In this document: positions 29,301 through 36,444 of the stretch, piece by piece
Position numbering within the stretch: position 1 is the stretch's first letter
How the letters are laid out: the number at the start of each line of letters is the position of its first letter
Assembly: GCF_003043455.1 (NCBI RefSeq)
Contig: NZ_PZGG01000018.1
Location: 1-42,487 of the forward strand
DNA length: 42,487 nt
Source: Staphylococcus simulans
Lineage (GTDB): Bacteria > Bacillota > Bacilli > Staphylococcales > Staphylococcaceae
Reading direction: 5' to 3'
Notes under the pieces: model-generated
What the model was told of the DNA's origin: nothing
What the model saw: the letters and a program-made list of their open reading frames with translations, nothing else
Database searches by the model: none
Program-made: the position numbers and the translations under genes

Positions 29301-32300
29301 CATACGTTGTTTCATAAGGTTGTGTTGTCACATCCGTTTGAACATTACCCACTTTGACAATTGTATCTGTCGGTAAGTTATTCGGATCATTTGGATCTCC
29401 TGGAGTACCTTCAATGGTATTAGTTTGATTGTAAGGTACATTACTGTCTGGTTGATACACAACATTGCCTGCGACAGGACCATATTCCACAATCTGACTC
29501 ACCGGTTCTGTTGTATTTGTTTCTACTTGTGGATTCAATAATTGACCTGTTGTCGGGTCTACTTCGTAAGTCGTTGTCGTTGTTGTGACACCATCTTGAC
29601 CTTGTTGAACGACTACGTTTGTGCTGCCTGTCGGCAAGTTCGGATTATAGCGTGTAATCGTGTCATAAGCTGTCGTGCTCGTTGTCGTATCTACGTTATC
29701 TACGCCAATCACTTCATTCACCGGCTCTGTAGTTGTTGTCGTTACTGCTTCTTGACCTGGTTCTTTGACCGTTGTCGCAACACCTTCTTGACCAGGCACT
29801 AAGATAACTTGGTCTCCTGTGCCAGGGTCTGCATCAGGATTTGCTTGATATGTTGTTGTCGGTAAAATCGGTGATGTTGTAGACGTCGTTACACCTGTAC
29901 CTACTTCAATGATTTGATCTTGTTTATAAATCGTAGTCATTGTGTCAGATGTCGGACTTTCTAATGCGCCTGTTTCTGGATTCACTGTATACGTTGTTGT
30001 TGTTTGCGTTTGACCTACCACACCTTGTTGTACAACATTTTGCGTACCTTGCGGTAAATCTGGATTTTCTCTGTAAATTGTCTCATACGGTACATCCGCT
30101 GTTGTTGTTTGAATCGTACCTTTTTCAACGACTTGTGTAATCGGTCCAACTGTTTGAACTGAAGTAACTGGATTTGATAGTGCACCTGTATAAGGGTCCA
30201 CTGTATACGTCGTTGTCGTCGCTGTTGAACCTTCTTGTCCTTCTGTTCTGACATTTGTATAATCTGTCGGTTGACTCACACCTACATATTGCGTGTCATA
30301 AGGTAATGCAGCTAACTCATGTGTTGTATTACCTACATTGATAATCGTGTTTGTAGGTAGATTATTCGGGTCATTCGGATCGCCTGGTGTACCTTCAATC
30401 GTCGTTGTTTCATTATATGGCAGGTTCGGGTCTGCTTGATAAATCGTTTCTCCAGCAACCGGACCATATTCAATAATTTGTGTCACAGGTTGTGTTGTCG
30501 TTGTTGATACTTGTGGGTTAGACAATTGTCCAGTTGTTGTATTAACATCATACGTTGTCGTTGTTGTCGTCACACCGTCTTGACCTTGTTGTGCCACCAC
30601 ATCTGTACTGCCTACTGGCAAGTTCGGGTTATAACGCGTTTCAGTTTGATAAGGAATTGGTGTCGTTGTTGTATCCACGTTATCCACACCGATGACTTCA
30701 TTGACAGGTTGTGTTGTGATTTCAGTCACAGGATCTTGACCTGGTTCTTTTGTAGTTGTCGTTTCACCTGCTTGTCCAGGCGTTATGACTGTGTAATCAC
30801 CTGTTCCTGCATCCGGATTAGGATTCGCTTCGTAAACTGTTGTCGGCGCAATCGAATCTGTTGTCACAACAGTTGTGCCTGTACCGACTTCAATAATACG
30901 GTCTTGTTTTTGAATCGTTGTCGCATCCATTGATGTCGGATTCTCTAATGCGCCTGTTTCAGGATTCACTGTATACGTTGTTGTCGTTGTTGTTTCGCCA
31001 ATCACACCTGGTTGAATTTCATTTTGAACGCCTACAGGTAAATTCGCATTTTCTTGATAAATCGTGTCATATTGTACTGGTGTTGTCGCAACTTGAACTG
31101 TTCCTTTTTCTACTATTTCTGTCACAGGCTGAGTTGTTTGTGTAGAAATAGATGGATTAATCAATGTGCCCGTATTTGGATCCACTTCATAAGTTGTCGT
31201 CGTTGTTGTGAGACCTGTTTGTCCTGCTGTTTGTACATTTGTATAATCTACAGGCTGATTCACACCGACATATTGCGTGTCATACGGCAATGTTTCATTT
31301 GTAGTATTGATGTTTCCTACATACACAATTGTATCTGTCGGCAAATTATTTGGATCATTCGGGTCTCCAGGTGTACCTGGTACTGTATTGGTTTGATTGT
31401 ATGGCAAGTTCGGGTCTACTTGATAAATCGTATTACCTGCGACTGGTCCATATTCTACAATACGCGGTGTTGCTGGAGATACTTCTTCGGTTGTTACTGG
31501 ATTAGATAACGCACCTGTTGTTGGGTCAACTTCATATGTTTTGATTGTAGCTGCGGTACCATCTTGACCTTCTTGAACGACAACGTTTTGTGAACCTACA
31601 GGTAATGTTGGGTTATAACGTGTAATCGTTTCATATGGAATCGGTGCTGTCGCTGAATCAACGTTATCTACGCCGATGACTTCATTAACAGCTGGTGTTG
31701 TTGTCGTTGTGACCGCTTCTTGACCTGGCTCTTTCACTGTTGTTGCGACACCATCTTGTCCTTCAACTACCACAATTTGATCACCTGTACCTGAATCTTT
31801 ATCAGGGTTCGCTTGGTAAACCGTTGTCGCTGGAATTGGTGTCGTTGTAACTGAAGTCGTACCAGTTCCTACTTCAATAATACGGTCTTGTTCTTGTACC
31901 AATGTGTCTGTATTTGAAACTGGGCTTTCTAACTCCCCTGTTGAACTGTTGATTGTATACGTTGTTGTCGTTTGTGTTTGACCTACGATACCTTCTTGCA
32001 GCACATTTTCTGTACCTTGAGGTAAATCAGGATTTTCTCTATAAACTGTTTCATAAGGCACTTCAGCTGTTGTCACTTGAACTGTACCTTTTTCAATCAT
32101 ACGATTTTCTGCAGGTACTGTTTCAGTATTAGTTTGCGGATTAATTAATTCGCCTGTCTCAGGATTAACCTCATACGTTGTTGTCGTTGTTGTTGAACCA
32201 TCGCTGCCTTCAGCCACAACATTTCTATACGTCGTCGGTTCATTTACACCAATGTATTCCGTACTATGAATAATCGGTGTTGTAGCTGTGCTGACATTAC

Positions 32301-35300
32301 CCACATACACAATTGTATCCGTCGGCAAATTATTCGGATCGTTCGGATCTCCAGGTGTTCCCGGTACTGTAGTTGTTTGACCTGCAGGTTGATTTGGATC
32401 AGCTTGATAAACTGTATCGCCTGCGACTGGTCCGTATTCATAGACTTGATCGACTGGATTAATTGTATTTGTCACTGTTTGCGGATTAGATAACGCACCT
32501 GTTGTCGCATCTACATCGTATGTCGTTGTTGTCGTTGTCGAACCATTTTGACCATCTTGAACTAACGTATTCGGTGTGCCCACTGCTAAATCTGGGTTAT
32601 AGCGATAAACCGTGTTATACGCGATCGGTGTTACATTAGTATCTACATTATCTACGCTGATGACTTCATCAACAGGTTGTGTTGTCGTTGTTGTAACCGC
32701 TTCTTGGCCCGGTTCTTTTACTGTTGTTGCAACACCGTCTTGGCCTTGTGTCACAACCGTTTGGTCTCCAACTCTTGCATCAGAATCTGGATTAGCGACA
32801 TAAGTCGTACCTGATGGAATCGGTGAAGTTGTTGACGTTGTCACACCAGAGCCCACTTCAATAATTTGATCTTGTTTTTGCGTTAATGTCGTTGTTGATG
32901 TTGTTGGACTTTCCAGTGCACCTGTTGTCTGGTTCACTGTATAAGTCGTAGTTGTTTGCGTTTGACCTGTTACCCCTTGTTGTACAACGTTTTGCGTATC
33001 TTGAGGTAAATCAGGATTTTCTACATAAACTGTGTTATATGCGATATCTTCTGTCGTAACTTGTACAGTTCCTTTTTCAATGACTTGTGTTACAGGTTGA
33101 ACCGTCGATGTCGTAGTTACTGGATTAGATAATTGACCTGTTGCTGGGTCGACTGTATAAGTTGTTGTCGTTGTTGTTGAACCTGCTTGGCCTTGTGTAC
33201 GTACATTTGTGTAATCTGTTGGTTGATTTACACCGACATATTGTGTGCTGTAAGGAATAGTTGTTGTTGTCGCTTGTACATTATTCACACCTACAACTTC
33301 ATTTGTTGGTTGTTGTGTAACGTTCACAATAGTATCTTTACCTGGTTCAGTCGTTACAGTTTGAGAACCTGGCACACCTTCCACCACAATCGTTTCATTA
33401 CCAAGTGGTTGTGTCGGGTCTGAAACAGCTTGATAACTTGTGCTTGGTTCAATTGTTTCTACTGTTGTTTGTGCTGGTACTGCTTCAGGGTTGACTGAGT
33501 TATTACTGATTAATACAATTCTTTGAATCGTATTTAAGTTTAAAGTACTTAAGTCTTTACTACTTGTGCCTGATGGTGTTGAACTGGCACTTGTAGATTC
33601 TGCTGTATTATAAGTAGGTGTCCCCGTGGAGAAACCTTTTTGTGCAGCTTGTAAATCCACAACGTCTGACCAAACTGTATCTGCATCTGCGCTTTGGTTT
33701 GGATCACTGAAGTGTGTCGCATTCCAAGTTTTAACAATATATGACCCATTCCACTGCATATAGCCTGGTGAGTTCGGATCCATATAAATTAAATTCGGTT
33801 TACTGCCGTTTGTACTTTGACCACTTGTGACGATACTGTTCTTTTGGAAGTTAATATAGTTCGCATTATCAAAGATAAATTGACGGTTTTGGCTCGTACC
33901 GCCTAAAGGAATAGATAAAACTTCCGCATAATAATCTCGGTTATCTGTACGTAAATCTAATGTCGCATTATCTTTCACCCATAATAATGCGCTTTGTGTA
34001 CCTGTCGCATTAATATTGACTAAGTCATTATAAGCGCCGACTTGCGTCTTAGTATCTGGGTTCCATTGATGGTTTTTCGCGTCTAAGAATAATGTCGCAT
34101 ACTCATCAATTAAAATTTGAGAGTTGCCATCTAATCCAATAATATTGTTGTTTGAGTAATCACCAACACGGTGACCGTCAGAATACGCGATGAATTTAGA
34201 GTATTGGCCGACTTCGAAAGTACTGCCTGTACCCATATCTACAATGTTACCGTTACCTTTTTGACTGATATTGATTGTAGAATTCGCACCTGTATACAAT
34301 GTGCCGTCATTCGCAAAGTCAAAGATATTTTGTCCGGTAATATTTAACGTCGAACCATCACCGATTAATACCGAACCACCGTTCCCTACTTGGAACGCAG
34401 TTGTGCCATTCGTTGTGCCCCATGGGTTCGTCGGCGAAACGTTCATTGTAATATTTGAATTCGTACCTGTCGTAATTACACCGCCGTCAACGACTTGTAA
34501 TGCATTACCTAAACCAGTGCGTGTAATATTAACTGTCGCATCTGGCGCAATATTGATATTCTTCGCACCGATGTTAGAACGGTTTATAGCACTGTCATTA
34601 CTGATTGAACTGAAGTTGCCGCTAATATTAACAGTCACGTTTTGGTTTGTCAGTGTACTACTTACTAAGTTGCTGCCAGTATGTTTGACGTTATTGAACG
34701 AGATGGTGTTGTTAGTTGTCGTACTTGCGCCGAAGTTTACTAAACCACCCGTATTGCCTGTTGTAATATTCATGTTTTGATACGTCATATTCCAACTGCC
34801 GGATGTTGCTGGGGCGTTAATTATATTCGTACCTGTATTTAATGTATATCCGCCACCATCAATCGTCACAGAACGTCCTGTAGATGTTTGAAGTGTAGGT
34901 GTACTAGTGCCGGTAATATTACCAGTCAATTGAATATTAGAAACGGTTTTATCGTTTAATGCCGCTATAAATTGGTCCCACGTACTAACTTGTGTCGCAG
35001 GTGCTGGTGCTGCATATGCTGAGAATGCCATCATACGGAACATTGGTGAAATACTTGTTGAACTTGATGTTGTTGATGATTGTGTAGATGTCGTTAATGG
35101 TAATTCTCCGACTGGATCACTGCCAGGCGCACTAGATGTATTTAATAAATAAGAAGTTAATAAAGCATCTGCGATTTCTTCATCTGTCGCAGTATTCGCA
35201 TCTACTGCCATCCCATCTACCACTTGTTGTGCTGCTTCAGGTGATAAATTTTCTTCAGTCGCTAAATAATCTGTTAAAGCGCTTTCCTTATCAGCACTAC

Positions 35301-36108
35301 TATCTAATGTTTGTGATAAATCTTGAGATAATGTCGGTGTTGGTGATTCAATTGATGAAATTGTTGTGTCATTTGTTGAATTTGGCGTAGAAGTATCATT
35401 AGCTGTATTGTTTGTAGTATTACTGTCAGTTGTTGATGGTGCATCTGTTGTACCTGATGAAGTATCTGGTGCTGCTGCATCTGAATTAGATGTATCATTT
35501 GACGGTGTCGTTTGAGTTTCTGATGAAGTATCTTTTGATGGTGCAGGTGCGTCTGTTGAAGGTGTTGTCTCGGTATCAGGGGTACTTTCTGTTTGAGGTG
35601 ATTCACTTGATGATGGTTGTGAAGGCGCAGGTGTTTCTGAAGGTGTTTGTGTTGAAGATTCTTGATTAGCAGGTGCTGGTTCTTGTTCTGTAGTTGTATC
35701 TGGTGCTGGCGCAGTATCGGTTGTTGGCGCAGACGTCTCACCAGATGGCGTGGATGTCGCAGGTGTTTCTGTTGTTTCAGTCGTATTTTGAGTTGGTTCT
35801 TGTGGTGTAGCGGTATCAACTTGTGGTGTTGTTTCTGTGGTATTCGTTGTTGTTTCTGTCGTATTTGTTTGTGTTTCTTGTGTCGGTGTAGTCTCTGTAG
35901 TTGAATCAGTTGTTGAAGTGTCGCCACTTCCTGACGAGCTGCTTGAGCTGCTGCCTGATGAATCAGATGTGCTGTTTTCAGCTGCTCTCGCTTCATCATT
36001 TACTCCTAAAATCAACATTGTTCCTAATAGAATCGAAGCAGTTCCAACGGTAAATTTGCGTATGGAATACTTATTACGTCTATTCGGAAGAAAATCTAAT
36101 TTTTTCAT
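20365..36108 (-). CDS. Giant YSIRK/LPxTG surface protein with pectate-lyase-like tip and 63-module G5/E-like stalk
   Basis: This is a 5247-residue sortase-anchored protein, uninterrupted by stops. Residues 1-43 are a signal peptide with YSIRK (14-18) and GTAS (22-25), cut near ARA/AEN. Residues ~44-260 are Ser/Thr/Pro/Glu-rich. Residues ~260-330 are acidic and helical (DYLATEENLSPEAAQQVVDG). Residues ~371-822 are beta-helix-like, starting STWDQFIAALND and SVTIDGGGYTLN, as in pectate-lyase-like adhesive domains. Residues 877-5048 are the repeat stalk, residues 5049-5209 a Pro/Glu/Thr wall-spanning segment, then LPDTG (5210-5214), a hydrophobic stretch and KRRKK. The G5 resemblance is clear in units such as YNPDLPVGT, followed by QEGQ.G, TYEVD..TG and IVEYGP. 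The ribosome binding site is GGAGG, about ten bases upstream. The family suggests adhesion, biofilm or intercellular contact. The ligand is unknown. Confidence 0.9.
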   Translation of the reverse strand: MKKLDFLPNRRNKYSIRKFTVGTASILLGTMLILGVNDEARAAENSTSDSSGSSSSSSSGSGDTSTTDSTTETTPTQETQTNTTETTTNTTETTPQVDTATPQEPTQNTTETTETPATSTPSGETSAPTTDTAPAPDTTTEQEPAPANQESSTQTPSETPAPSQPSSSESPQTESTPDTETTPSTDAPAPSKDTSSETQTTPSNDTSNSDAAAPDTSSGTTDAPSTTDSNTTNNTANDTSTPNSTNDTTISSIESPTPTLSQDLSQTLDSSADKESALTDYLATEENLSPEAAQQVVDGMAVDANTATDEEIADALLTSYLLNTSSAPGSDPVGELPLTTSTQSSTTSSSTSISPMFRMMAFSAYAAPAPATQVSTWDQFIAALNDKTVSNIQLTGNITGTSTPTLQTSTGRSVTIDGGGYTLNTGTNIINAPATSGSWNMTYQNMNITTGNTGGLVNFGASTTTNNTISFNNVKHTGSNLVSSTLTNQNVTVNISGNFSSISNDSAINRSNIGAKNINIAPDATVNITRTGLGNALQVVDGGVITTGTNSNITMNVSPTNPWGTTNGTTAFQVGNGGSVLIGDGSTLNITGQNIFDFANDGTLYTGANSTINISQKGNGNIVDMGTGSTFEVGQYSKFIAYSDGHRVGDYSNNNIIGLDGNSQILIDEYATLFLDAKNHQWNPDTKTQVGAYNDLVNINATGTQSALLWVKDNATLDLRTDNRDYYAEVLSIPLGGTSQNRQFIFDNANYINFQKNSIVTSGQSTNGSKPNLIYMDPNSPGYMQWNGSYIVKTWNATHFSDPNQSADADTVWSDVVDLQAAQKGFSTGTPTYNTAESTSASSTPSGTSSKDLSTLNLNTIQRIVLISNNSVNPEAVPAQTTVETIEPSTSYQAVSDPTQPLGNETIVVEGVPGSQTVTTEPGKDTIVNVTQQPTNEVVGVNNVQATTTTIPYSTQYVGVNQPTDYTNVRTQGQAGSTTTTTTYTVDPATGQLSNPVTTTSTVQPVTQVIEKGTVQVTTEDIAYNTVYVENPDLPQDTQNVVQQGVTGQTQTTTTYTVNQTTGALESPTTSTTTLTQKQDQIIEVGSGVTTSTTSPIPSGTTYVANPDSDARVGDQTVVTQGQDGVATTVKEPGQEAVTTTTTQPVDEVISVDNVDTNVTPIAYNTVYRYNPDLAVGTPNTLVQDGQNGSTTTTTTYDVDATTGALSNPQTVTNTINPVDQVYEYGPVAGDTVYQADPNQPAGQTTTVPGTPGDPNDPNNLPTDTIVYVGNVSTATTPIIHSTEYIGVNEPTTYRNVVAEGSDGSTTTTTTYEVNPETGELINPQTNTETVPAENRMIEKGTVQVTTAEVPYETVYRENPDLPQGTENVLQEGIVGQTQTTTTYTINSSTGELESPVSNTDTLVQEQDRIIEVGTGTTSVTTTPIPATTVYQANPDKDSGTGDQIVVVEGQDGVATTVKEPGQEAVTTTTTPAVNEVIGVDNVDSATAPIPYETITRYNPTLPVGSQNVVVQEGQDGTAATIKTYEVDPTTGALSNPVTTEEVSPATPRIVEYGPVAGNTIYQVDPNLPYNQTNTVPGTPGDPNDPNNLPTDTIVYVGNINTTNETLPYDTQYVGVNQPVDYTNVQTAGQTGLTTTTTTYEVDPNTGTLINPSISTQTTQPVTEIVEKGTVQVATTPVQYDTIYQENANLPVGVQNEIQPGVIGETTTTTTYTVNPETGALENPTSMDATTIQKQDRIIEVGTGTTVVTTDSIAPTTVYEANPNPDAGTGDYTVITPGQAGETTTTKEPGQDPVTEITTQPVNEVIGVDNVDTTTTPIPYQTETRYNPNLPVGSTDVVAQQGQDGVTTTTTTYDVNTTTGQLSNPQVSTTTTQPVTQIIEYGPVAGETIYQADPNLPYNETTTIEGTPGDPNDPNNLPTNTIINVGNTTHELAALPYDTQYVGVSQPTDYTNVRTEGQEGSTATTTTYTVDPYTGALSNPVTSVQTVGPITQVVEKGTIQTTTADVPYETIYRENPDLPQGTQNVVQQGVVGQTQTTTTYTVNPETGALESPTSDTMTTIYKQDQIIEVGTGVTTSTTSPILPTTTYQANPDADPGTGDQVILVPGQEGVATTVKEPGQEAVTTTTTEPVNEVIGVDNVDTTTSTTAYDTITRYNPNLPTGSTNVVVQQGQDGVTTTTTTYEVDPTTGQLLNPQVETNTTEPVSQIVEYGPVAGNVVYQPDSNVPYNQTNTIEGTPGDPNDPNNLPTDTIVKVGNVQTDVTTQPYETTYVGVSQSTDYTNVQTQGQDGTTITTTTYQVDPNTGTLSNPVTAVQTIAPVTQVVEKGTVQTTTEDVAYNTIYVENADLSQGTQNEIQTGITGQTQTTTTYTVNAQTGALESPVENTTTLVEKQDRIIEVGTGVTTSTTTPIPPDTTYQANPDNDPGVGDQTIITQGQSGVSTTVKEPGQEAVTTTTTEPVTQVIGVDNVDVVQQDIPYNTVERYNPNLPVGTTNSVAQEGQNGLTTTTTTYEVDPDTGALLNPAINTTETAPVDRIIEYGPVAGEVIYQPDPSLPVGQQTTTEGVPGDPNDPNNLPTDTVVKVGNVDTATTILPHDVTYVAVAQPTDYKNVATTGVDGSTTTTTTYQVDPNTGVLSNPTSVNQTTESVTEVVEIGTQQVTTAEVPYTTIYRENPDLAEGTQNELQAGVIGQTQTTTTYSVNPETGELYNPVANTVTLTDKQDRIVEVGTGVTVTDTTVIPPTTTYEAAPNPDAGVGNTTVITEGVPGESTTTKAPGQPAVTETTTPPVNEVIGVDNVDTTTETIPFDTQYVAVDQPIGYENVATSGQNGTTTTTTTYQVDPNTGALIYPETSTTTEQPVAQVIEIGTKQVTTNDIPFNTTYVDNPNLPVGTENEVQPGIVGQEEITTTYTVNSTTGALENPVSVTTTQVEKQDRIIERGTGVTTTEVTELPPKTIYVADSDNDAGVGGTTVLTPGQAGSTTTTTEPGQTPVTETIPAVDQVVGVDNVDTSTSDVPFETQYVGVNQPVGYENIATTGQNGTETTTTTYDVNPETGELTNPQVTTTSTPATAQVVEIGTTKVETNEVNYETIYRENPDLPAGTQNEIQAGVAGQTETTTTYTVNAQTGALENPTSNTVTTQEVQNRIIEVGTGVTTQTTTPIAPTTSYTANPDIAQSIGEQTVITEGVPGESTTTKAPGQPAVTETTTQPVNEVIGVNNVTQTETDIPYETIMRYNPNLPVGTTDYVAQTGQNGSTVSTTTYEVDPNTGALSNPTTQTTTINPVNQIVEYGPVAGGTTYQADPTLPAGQTSTVPGQTGDPNDPNNLPTDTVVKVGNVTTETSPVPYNTQYVGVSEPTTYTNVQTAGQNGTETTTTTYTVNPETGALESPVTTTTTTPSTTEVIEKGTVQVVNTDIPYDTVYRENPDLPEGTQNEIQAGIIGTSQTTTTYQVNGQTGALENPTSETTILSGAQTRIIEVGVGTTVTTTDVIEPKTNYVANPDADPGTGDQTVITPGEPGESTTTKAPGQDPVTETTTPAVDEVIGVDNVDTTTQTIPYETIIRYNPDLPVGTVNQVVQEGQDGTTTTTTTYDVDSTTGTLSNPQVTENTTAPVNKIVEYGPVEGTIVYQPDANLPYGETETIPGTPGDPNDMNNLPTETVVKVGNQVTTTDALPYETQYIPTTEPVGYENVKVAGQDGTSTTTTVYDVDPTTGALSNPAVTTNTTPAVTQVVEKGTTQVTTSDVPYETVYVENPNLPEGAQNVLQEGSVGQTQTTTVYSLNAETGALENPVSTTVTTQEAMNRIIEVGTGVTTTTTTPIAPTTSYEANPDYTQPVGTQTVTVPGQAGESTTTKAPGQEAVTETTIPAVNEIIGVNNVERTETTIPYETIVRYNPSLPVGTTNYVAQEGTNGTTTTTTTYEVDNQTGALTNPQTQTTTVDAVNRIVEYGPVEGGIIYQPDTTLPAGQTSTTPGTPGDPNDPDNLPTDTVVKVGNTTTETTQVPYETKYVGVDAPTTYTNVQTPGQTGTETTTTTYSVNPSTGALSNPQITTTSTPAVDEVIEKGTTQVTTADVPYNLVYQENPNLPQGTENVLQEGIAGQTQTTVTYTVNPQTGELENPLSTDQVLVEKQDLIIEVGVGTTSTTTTEIPAETTYVANPDPDAGTGDTQVVTPGVPGESTTTKAPGQEAVTEITTPAVNEVIGVDNVDTTTQTIPYETIIRYNPDLPVGTTDYVAQEGQEGMTTTTTTYEVDSQTGALMNPQTETQTTNPVQRIVEYGPVEGGVVYQPDSSVPYGETVTVTGTPGDPNDPNNPPTETVVKVGNMTTDTTPVAYDTQYVPTSQPVGYENITTPGQDGIVTTTTIYQVDPSTGTLINPEVTSIKTPPVTQIVEKGTTQTSTNDVPYETVYIENPNLPQGTQNELQAGVTGQTTTTVTYTLNPQTGALENPTEVTTTDIAKQDRIIEVGSGTTTSTTTPIAPQTSYEANPDVSQPIGTQTVITEGQPGESTTTKEPGQEAVTEVTTPAVNEVIGVNNVEETTETIPYDTIVRYNPNLPVGTTDHVAQVGQNGTTTTTTTYEVDTQTGTLINPTTTTETTNPVQRIVEYGPAEGQVVYQPDPTLPAGETRTVEGQPGDPNDSDNPPTNTVVYVGNVATDSTSVPYDTQYISSDEPIGYESVVTPGQNGTTTTTTTYEVDPTTGALINPTTTTDTTAPTPQIIAKGTTQTTTNDVPFETIYQENPNLPQGTQNEVQAGITGQTETTTTYTINPETGALENPSTITTTVTPVQNRVIEIGVGTTATTTTEIPPSTSYEANPNPSQPIGTQTVITEGQPGIETTTKVPGQPATSEITTPPVNEVVGVNNVEQTTTPIPYETIIRYNPDLPIGTVNHVAQEGQNGITTTTTTYEVDKTTGALLNPTTTESVTTPPVDRIIEYGPVAPSTTYRPNPDLPVGETQVIEEGTPGDPNDPNNLPKDRVISVGTKVVTTTDIPFDTIYQDNPNLPAGTEYEVQPGKTGQTQTTTVYGVDPKTGELINPDTTTITLTEKVDRIVERGTGTVPVDPEDPGTTPEEPEQPEDPGTPDPEVPQEPENPEKPTPEVPETPETPEQPENPTQPGTPEVPGTEVPNEPTQPEQPTTPSTPETPEQPTTPSQPTQPEVTVPSEDKDGVTQPNVPSVHEDSDGTTVTTESEQEVPAKSDAEAKQPTKADKTQTAKDKDLPDTGQDDVKKTLFGTLFAGLGAWLLFGKRRKKDNEEK
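20965..33480 (-). repeat. 12.5-kb tandem array: 63 modules of five types in ~985-bp superunits
   Basis: By reading the translation I assign five modules. A (~71 aa) is marked by YVGVNQP and ends EKGT. B (~74 aa) is marked by ENPDLPQGT and ends IIEVGTG. C (~67 aa) is marked by ANPD and K(E/A)PGQ and ends VIGVDNV. D (~74 aa) is marked by RYNPDLPVG and ends VEYGP. E (~41 aa) is marked by GDPNDPNNLPTDT. The order from the N-terminus is C1, then thirteen A-B-C superunits, eleven of them continued by D-E, and a final B. That gives 13 A, 14 B, 14 C, 11 D and 11 E. The E motif recurs at about 32.33, 31.35, 30.36, 29.38, 28.40, 26.15, 25.16, 24.18, 23.20, 22.21 and 21.23 kb, a period near 985 bp. A, B and D are G5-like; C and E resemble SasG-type E spacers. 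Confidence 0.85.
27091..28361 (-). repeat. Two contracted superunits (A-B-C only) inside the array
   Basis: Superunits 6 and 7 from the N-terminus run A-B-C and then jump straight to the next A, without D and E. They measure about 640 and 631 bp instead of about 985. The junction is VIGVDNVDTTTETIPFDTQY, where other superunits continue with a D module. The distance between flanking E motifs (about 2.25 kb) equals one full plus two contracted periods. Confidence 0.8.
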
Positions 36109-36400
36109 AGAAAAAATTCCTCCTCGTTTTCTCCAAACCTTTGTTTCACTTGTTCAACATTTAGTTTCGTTTAAAAATTGTTAATTGAGTTAATTATACT
36201 GAAATTTCAAGAAGTGTCTATAACTATTTTCAAATATGTCGAAAGTTTCACACTTTTTTATATTGGAAAATATTTTTAACATGAAATTTAATTTTGTACA
36301 CTTCCCCATTACACTTCACTTATCCCTATATATCAAAACTTAAACATCTATAATGTTGTATCATCATATGGCGACAAACTGACTTTCTAAAAGTATATAA
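36109..36400. other. Promoter and leader region of the giant surface protein gene
   Basis: This AT-rich intergenic stretch lies between the surface-protein ATG and the cudB terminator. It contains the promoter listed at 36193-36220 and the ribosome binding site. The remaining ~170 bases show only short AT-rich partial palindromes, for example around the ATATTGGAAAATAT string. I see no coding sequence. Confidence 0.6.
36193..36220 (-). promoter_or_regulatory. Promoter of the giant surface protein gene
   Basis: On the minus strand TAGACA is followed after 16 bases by a perfect TATAAT. The predicted start near 36186 gives a leader of about 78 bases ending in GAGGAGGAATTTTTTCT before the ATG. 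Confidence 0.6.
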
Positions 36401-36434
36401 AAAAGAAGCCTTCCACTATTTGAAGACTCCTTTT
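36401..36434 (-). terminator. Rho-independent terminator of cudAB
   Basis: As minus-strand RNA AAAAGGAGUCUUC pairs with GAAGGCUUCUUUU across an 8-base loop, with two G-U pairs. TTTTATATACTTTT follows. It starts about 10 bases beyond the cudB stop at 36445. Confidence 0.8.
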
Positions 36435-36444
36435 AAAAAGTAAA

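Noticed and set aside
20965-33480. CRISPR-like periodic structure
   Set aside because: The periodicity is a coding tandem repeat with modules of 41-74 codons in frame. There are no short identical palindromic repeats with unique spacers and no cas genes.
20670-36184. Many open frames of 60-230 codons on both strands inside the giant surface gene
   Set aside because: They mirror the repetitive Thr/Pro/Val-rich frame, have strongly biased compositions (runs of Cys, Arg, Ser or Val), recur with the same ~985-bp period and lack ribosome binding sites. They are shadows of the repeat DNA.
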